Positions 59,345 to 64,000 of a stretch of 64,000 nucleotides of DNA are shown here, in pieces (position 1 is the first letter of the stretch; the number at the start of each line of letters is the position of its first letter). Source of the DNA: Triatoma infestans (lineage: Eukaryota > Arthropoda > Insecta > Hemiptera > Reduviidae); the NCBI GenBank assembly GCA_011037195.1, contig JAAEAF010000282.1, positions 305,036 to 369,035 of the forward strand, in the 5' to 3' direction. The notes beneath the pieces were generated by a model. The model was given only the letters and a program-made list of their open reading frames with translations, searched no databases and was not told the origin of the DNA. A program made the translations under genes and the position numbers.

Positions 59345-60117
59345 TTAAGTATTAAGTACATTTGTGATCTGAGACAGTTGTCGGTAAAGTCGGTAAATAA
59401 ACTCCCTTTGGAAGAGATTCATGTTGTGTGAGTAAAATTTCGGAATTAGGGATTTTGTTATGTAATTGTATGTCTTAACTAAATGGGTACGTGCCGGGAT
59501 GGTGATTTTGTGTCTGAATGCAAGCTTCTGTGGTAACGTGCGCGTCTGAATTGTATTAATTTGTTTAGTTGTATGTGTATCGATGAACGGAATTTTAGTT
59601 TGAATTATTATTAACCAATTATCTTTGAAATTGATAATAGCCTTAAATTGGGCGAGAAAATCTTTACCAATAATCATTTGAAATTGACTGTTCAATTGTG
59701 ACAGCATGAAGTCACCGCTAGCGTATGATCCAGAGTCTAATTCGATTTTAATGGTTGCAGACCCATAATTTTGGATGATTTGTTTGGTGAGAGATTTTAA
59801 AATTAATTCTGATTTTTTTTTGGCCTGCCTTTGAAGTAGCTGGCGTCAACAAGTGAATGTGAGGCTCCCGTGTCTACGAGCGCTCGTATTGGGCGATTAT
59901 TTATTTTTATTTGTTTTAAGAGATTATCATGTTTATCGAATGCCGGGATCAAGTCGAAGATTGCCGTCTTTTTACAAAACGGCTTGGCGCCTAATCGTTT
60001 TTGAATTGGCGTTAAACCAACAAGTTTTTGCTGTGTGACCTCTTCTGTCACAGATTTGACAAGTTGTTCAATTTGACTTGGACTTCGGATTTCAAGGCTG
60101 GGGTAGCGATTTGACAA
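59345..60117 (-). pseudogene. Protease region and pol start of the second gypsy element, frame-broken
   Basis: 60117-59803 includes the aspartic protease active site ALVDTGASHSLVD. After a break in a T-run near 59815, the frame 59707-59345 continues with QFQMIIGKDFLAQFKAIINF, the usual C-terminal part of such proteases, and then a linker to RT. Confidence 0.75.
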
Positions 60118-60627
60118 ATGCGTCAGTTGCTAACTTGTCGATCAGATTTTGCAAGGTAAGAAGCGGGTTTTGCTGCGATTTGTACTGCATGGAAGTGCAG
60201 ATATGTTTAATTCTATCAGCAAAGGCCTCAAAATTCCCTGATAACATTTGTTGCAGCAGTACCAATGGTGTTTTTTCTTTTTTAAAACAATTGATCAAAC
60301 TTTCTGTGGTCAATTGATAGGTTAAGGATGTATGGGTGTTGACATACTGCGCTTTAAGTGTGTCGAAAAATATTTTAGCCGCGCCAGTAATTTTCAAAAT
60401 AAGAATCTCAAGTTTATCCGTTTCCGACCAACCATTTATTTATTTGATCAATGAAATTAATAATATCGCAATTATGTGAACCGTCAAAAACTGGTAAACT
60501 GTTTATTAATTGCAGATTGCGAATGTTTACTACTGTGGTTGTTGTTACCTTGATTTAATTTGTTCAATAGATAAGCAATGGCCTGTTCAGCCGATTGTTC
60601 TACACCATCAATTGTGTACGTTGTCAT
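60092..60627 (-). pseudogene. Gag region of the second gypsy element, frame-broken
   Basis: An ATG at 60627 opens a short piece beginning TTYTIDGVEQSAEQAI. After stops near 60480 the frame resumes at 60397 with KITGAAKIFFDTLKAQY and a helical stretch with LLQQMLSGNFEAFADRIKHI, the kind of capsid-like Gag seen in insect gypsy elements. No zinc knuckle is visible. This protein would form the particle. Confidence 0.65.
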
Positions 60628-60925
60628 TTTTTCGTTTAAATTATTTTTTGTTAACCGTTCTTTTAAGGTATGAGATTACCGCTTATTGGCAATTTATGTT
60701 CTTTTAATAATTTAATTATTTCTGCTCTGTTTATATCTCGTTTAAGAAGGCAAAATATTAGAAAGCACACAATAAAAATTTATTAAAGTTAATAATCATG
60801 CAATAAAACTATTAGAATGGATTATTTTGAAAATTAATTTGTAAAATTTTAATAAAAATGCCCAATTGAAAATATTATTTATAAATTGCTTATTACCCTG
60901 GGTTCGAACAACGCTGCCACTAGAA

Positions 60926-61302
60926 TGTGATAGGAGTTTTAGGGAGTTTAAAATTAATAACTAAATACTATTACTACTGCACTATAATTAATATATATAC
61001 ACTTATGATTGTAAGGACTTGACTTATGAGATTAAGAGACAGGGAGATAAACTCAATGAGAGACTGAGAGATAGGCAAGCGCTGATGTGTAGACTCGATG
61101 TTTGTGTTTGGCTGATCGCACGGAAGGTGTCTTTGCTCTTGAAGATGGTGATAGAATGGGGGTTCACTGTCACTTTTTCCTTCAATTGAGACCTCTGTGG
61201 TGCTTCATCCCCAACCATCGGTTGGCTTCGTTTCCTTTTATACGAGCTTGGCGTTCCTTGCGGACAGCTGGGAACTAATTTGACTTGTGATATGCCATCA
61301 CA
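60926..61302 (-). repeat. 5' LTR of the second gypsy element
   Basis: 377 bp beginning TGTGATAGGAGTTTTAGGG and ending GATATGCCATCACA. The PBS lies just inside it at 60900-60919. Confidence 0.88.
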
Positions 61303-63240
61303 AAGCCTACGATGTCCGAGATCACGTTAAACGTGGAGGACATCACTAGAGTAGCCAGCAAAATGCGCAAGACTTGATTATCTCCAGAGCTATTGTTCTA
61401 AGAACTTTATTTGCCTGCACGATGAGCTTGCGCTGTGTTTTAATGCAATTATTCGCGATGGTGAAATACCAAACTAACTGGATTAGGGAATTTGCCACAT
61501 GTTACCTAAAATGAAGGTAGGTGAGCTATCTCCAAAGACTATAGGCCAATAACCTGGCTTGATGGGGTTTATAAGTTGCTTACCTCAGTGATTGCGGCTA
61601 TGATAGAAGGTTTTCTGATATCCAACAGCCTTTTGGCTCCGAAGCAGTTGGAATGTAAAAAGAATGCTAAAGGATGCAAGGAGCTCGTAATCCTTGATTC
61701 ATTCATTGCTAGGTTAATTAGCAGTAAGCAGCGCAACTGTCAATAGCCTCAGAGATATTTGAATATTTCAGTATATCACTGAGTGTATCAACTGGATTTG
61801 CTTTGTGCAAGTCTGTGTTATCACACTGTTTTTACAAAAACATCTGATGAAACGCCCGAAACCGGTCGATGACATAAAAAGAAGTAGGCTATCACGGAAA
61901 ATATCTCTGATACGGAGAACCAGCTTGTATATTGTGAACATGCTTCACCTGGTGTCGGCCTTCAGTCAATCAGTCGGGATGTCATTTGGAATCGAAAACT
62001 GAGCACTTTTGCACATTATGCACGGGAATACGGTTAGCTCTACCATGATCTTTTAGTAGCCGGAACCTCTCTGCCAGAACTTGAGGAAACCCGGACATAT
62101 AAGTAAAGTAAAAGTAAGTAAAGTAATGCCTATTTTTTCAGGCGGGCTTAACGTCCAACTACCAAATTAGGTGTCGTGGACGGGGGCGGAAGCATCTACT
62201 TTACTGTTAACATTTTTCATACCAATATAAAATTTAGCAGTTATACGCGGGACTCGAACTGGAGTCCTCCCACTTACAATTCCATGCTCATAACCACTAC
62301 ACCAACACCCGCCCCAATCCGGACATATAAATACCTGGGCATGCTGCAACATTTGAAGTTCTCGAGGTCTATGATCTTCAACGATCTGGAAGAGGAATTT
62401 AAACGTCGAATTAATTCGGTTTAAAGACTAGTCTGGCCGCAAAATGCTTTTAAAGGCTATAAACACTTGGGCAATACTCTCCTTAACCTACAGCTTTGGA
62501 GACCTCAAATGGTCACAAACCAAACTTGAGGAGCTTGATCGTTTTTTCAGGAACAAGATGATGGCTCATCGCATGTATCACTCGGACGTATCCACTGTCA
62601 GGCTATTTTTGCCTAGAAAGAGGGAAGGAAAAGTCTTATAAATGTAAGCTTTTGCAGGAGGGAAGAGGCTTCATTGAAAACTCATTTTCTTAGCCACGAT
62701 TCGCCTCTTTTCCAACATATCTGTCGGTTAGATACGAGATATACTGCCTTGAATCTGGGGAATTTAGTTGAAGACGTGCCTCCTGGAGAAGATTGCTGGG
62801 CAATGAGGGGGCCTGGAAAGAATTGCAGGGAAGATTTTATGCACAGCTTACCTCGGCCAACATCGACATCGGCTACACAACAAAATGGCTACCGCAAGGT
62901 AAACTATTCCCGGAAAGCGTAGGGAACGTTCTGGCCATTCAGGACCAGATCATATCCACAAGGCATCAGGGAGGCGTACAGACTGTTTAACCAAGACACA
63001 TGCAGCACCTTCCTGCAGGCTGCTCAGTACTAGCCCCGAAGGATTATCTGCTGAGACAAGATAATGTGGCAAAAACTGTCCACTTAGCGATCAAGATATT
63101 GTGTGGCACTCTTTATTATTGATAAAAGCCACCTAAATTTCTTCAGGCGAGCTGGTTAAAGATTTATTGGGACACCCAAATGACCTCTGACAGGCTGGTT
63201 CTCAATAACAAGTCTGATATTCTTGTGCTGATTTGAGAAT
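61303..63240 (+). mobile_element. 3' part of a split R4/Dong-like LINE (restriction-like endonuclease type)
   Basis: In several broken plus-strand frames the order of conserved blocks is: a pre-RT stretch (EITLNVEDITRVASKMRK), HDELALCFNAIIRDGEIPN, the RT block SKDYRPITWLDGVYKLLTSV with LAPKQLECKKNAKGCKE, then (after the SINE) YKYLGMLQHL, LTYSFGDLKWSQTKLEELDR and FLSHDSPLFQHICRLDTRYT. Last come SVLAPKDYLLRQDNVAKTVH and YWDTQMTSDRLVLNNKSDIL near 63155-63230, the place of the C-terminal restriction-like endonuclease in these elements. The central catalytic RT motif is lost. Stops and frame changes are frequent, so it is a fossil. The clade assignment rests on remembered family layout. Confidence 0.65.
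62103..62318 (-). repeat. tRNA-derived SINE with a perfect 12-bp target duplication
   Basis: On the minus strand the element begins at 62318 (about TTGGGGCGGGTGTTGGTG), with an A-box TGGTGTAGTGGTTATGAGC and a B-box AGTTCGAGTCCC. It ends in a (TTAC)n-type tail (plus strand GTAAAGTAAAAGTAAGTAAA, 62103-62126). CCGGACATATAA stands immediately on both sides (62091-62102 and 62319-62330). The surrounding LINE frame can be followed on either side, so the SINE inserted into the LINE. At 216 bp it has the size of a simple SINE. Confidence 0.85.
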
Positions 63241-64000
63241 GAAGACCGCAGTTTATTCATGTGTGTTATCTGTATATACACATAATGTGTAGCTAAGAAG
63301 GGTGAATGTATTTCTTTGAATGCATGTATTTATTAGTGAAAATGATTAGGTTTGGGAATGTAAGCTGTGTGCAAAGTTAGTGGGAGGGACAAATTTCTCA
63401 TACAGAGATGGCAATCTGCATGTCCCTGAGCCTGGGTCTTTCCGCAAATTTTGAGGGAGCCAGATAGGGTTTTTGTTGAGCAAGGACGGCATTTACTGGA
63501 CGAGTATGCTGTGTGTGATTTATGGGAGAAGAACAGAGAGAAGATATTCTTTTCATCTCTATCTTTTTCATAAATATTTTATTAATTTGGATTATTTGCG
63601 TTGCTTATTACATGTTATGTGATGTACAAGTAATAAATAAATTGGAGCATGCTCAATAAAGTTCCTGGTGTTACGGTTGATTTGACCACGAAAAAGGCAC
63701 GTACTACAATATATACTATTTGCTAGAAACATTCTATTCATATCCAGGAGACCTCAAATAATGTATTTTCGAAATACTGACACGTTTGCAATATTTGTTT
63801 TACAAACAAGAAGAGAAAATAAAATAAAATGTATAAAACCAAAAACCACATTTTTTCCTTTATATAGACAGAAATTCCATTTTACAATATGAAAAGTTTT
63901 TATACCTTTAAAACTGTAATAAATCACGAGCTTTATTTTTTTGTCACAGTTAGATTATGGAAGTGTGAAACTGTACTTGATATTATAATTTTCAATGAAG
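63241..64000. other. Spacer, possibly including the LINE 3' UTR, with a repeat remnant
   Basis: No coding signal. 63735-63825 contains a worn distal end of the dispersed repeat in forward orientation (GAGACCTCAAATAATG, ATTTTCGAAATACTGACACG, GCAATATTTG). The window ends in AT-rich DNA. Confidence 0.4.

Larger units (their letters stand above)
53223..61302 (-). mobile_element. Second gypsy-type LTR retrotransposon, about 8 kb, decayed
   Basis: Two LTRs (53223-53614 and 60926-61302) in direct orientation, each TGTGATAGG...CA, flanked by AAGC on both sides (53219-53222 and 61303-61306). On the minus strand the PBS starts TGGCAGCGTTG (60919 downward, six bases inside the 5' LTR). A polypurine tract AGAGGAGGAGATGA (53615-53628) borders the 3' LTR. 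The order gag, protease, reverse transcriptase, RNase H, integrase shows the Ty3/gypsy plan. All frames are broken. Between integrase (about 56799) and the 3' LTR lie a LINE insertion and about 2 kb of AT-rich DNA; no envelope gene is recognisable there. Confidence 0.9.

Noticed and set aside
61024..61218. Minus-strand frame with a Leu-Ser repeat
   Set aside because: Arises from the GAGA-rich part of an LTR; not a protein.
62237..62318. Candidate tRNA gene on the minus strand
   Set aside because: It has A- and B-boxes, but is the head of a 216-bp unit with a simple-repeat tail and a 12-bp target duplication, i.e. a SINE.

Overview
The window is nuclear DNA of an animal, almost certainly an insect. 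It is AT-rich and intron-rich, and it holds one large multi-exon gene, the 3' end of another gene, and a dense and varied set of transposable elements. A sap-feeding hemipteran is my guess from the general look of the repeats, but nothing in the sequence proves the order. No prokaryotic-type operon, CRISPR array, rRNA or intact tRNA gene is visible.

Layout. At 31-449 (+) lies the last coding exon of a C2H2 zinc-finger protein whose other exons are outside the window. An AT-rich spacer follows, with a small tRNA-derived SINE (2326-2435), a very short LTR retroelement with paired LTRs and a 4-bp target duplication (4768-6115), and the first full copy of a hairpin-ended dispersed repeat (6382-7365). 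From 21925 down to 8894 (minus strand) runs the only complete host gene, a HERC4-type E3 ubiquitin ligase. I reconstructed 21 coding exons that join in phase to give 1074 residues: N-terminal RCC1 repeats and a C-terminal HECT domain with its catalytic cysteine. Its introns carry foldback elements and copies of the dispersed repeat.

The rest (22.3-64 kb) is mobile-element territory. It holds a decayed protein-primed DNA polymerase B fragment of Polinton/Maverick type (23.0-23.7 kb) and a nearly complete but broken Ty3/gypsy element with LTRs (31304-35776). A cluster of dispersed-repeat copies in both orientations (35.8-40.8 kb) is interrupted by a solo-LTR-like insertion, and is followed by an RTE-type LINE (40.8-43.5 kb). 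A mariner element (48230-49544) keeps both ends but has a frameshifted transposase, and a deleted DNA transposon with long inverted ends (49880-50441) lies next to it. Last comes a nested stack: an R4/Dong-like LINE (about 52.9-63.24 kb) split by a second gypsy-type LTR element (53223-61302, TSD AAGC). That element is itself invaded by a Jockey/CR1-like LINE (54388-55490), and the outer LINE also carries a SINE with a perfect 12-bp target duplication (62103-62318).

The feature least explained by named families is the dispersed repeat itself. It has about 15 copies or fragments here, hairpins at both ends, a microsatellite near one end, and an internal module of about 300 bp present once or twice per copy. 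Apart from HERC4 and the zinc-finger exon, every coding-like stretch I could identify belongs to a broken mobile element. All calls were made by eye from translations and motifs; no database search was run.
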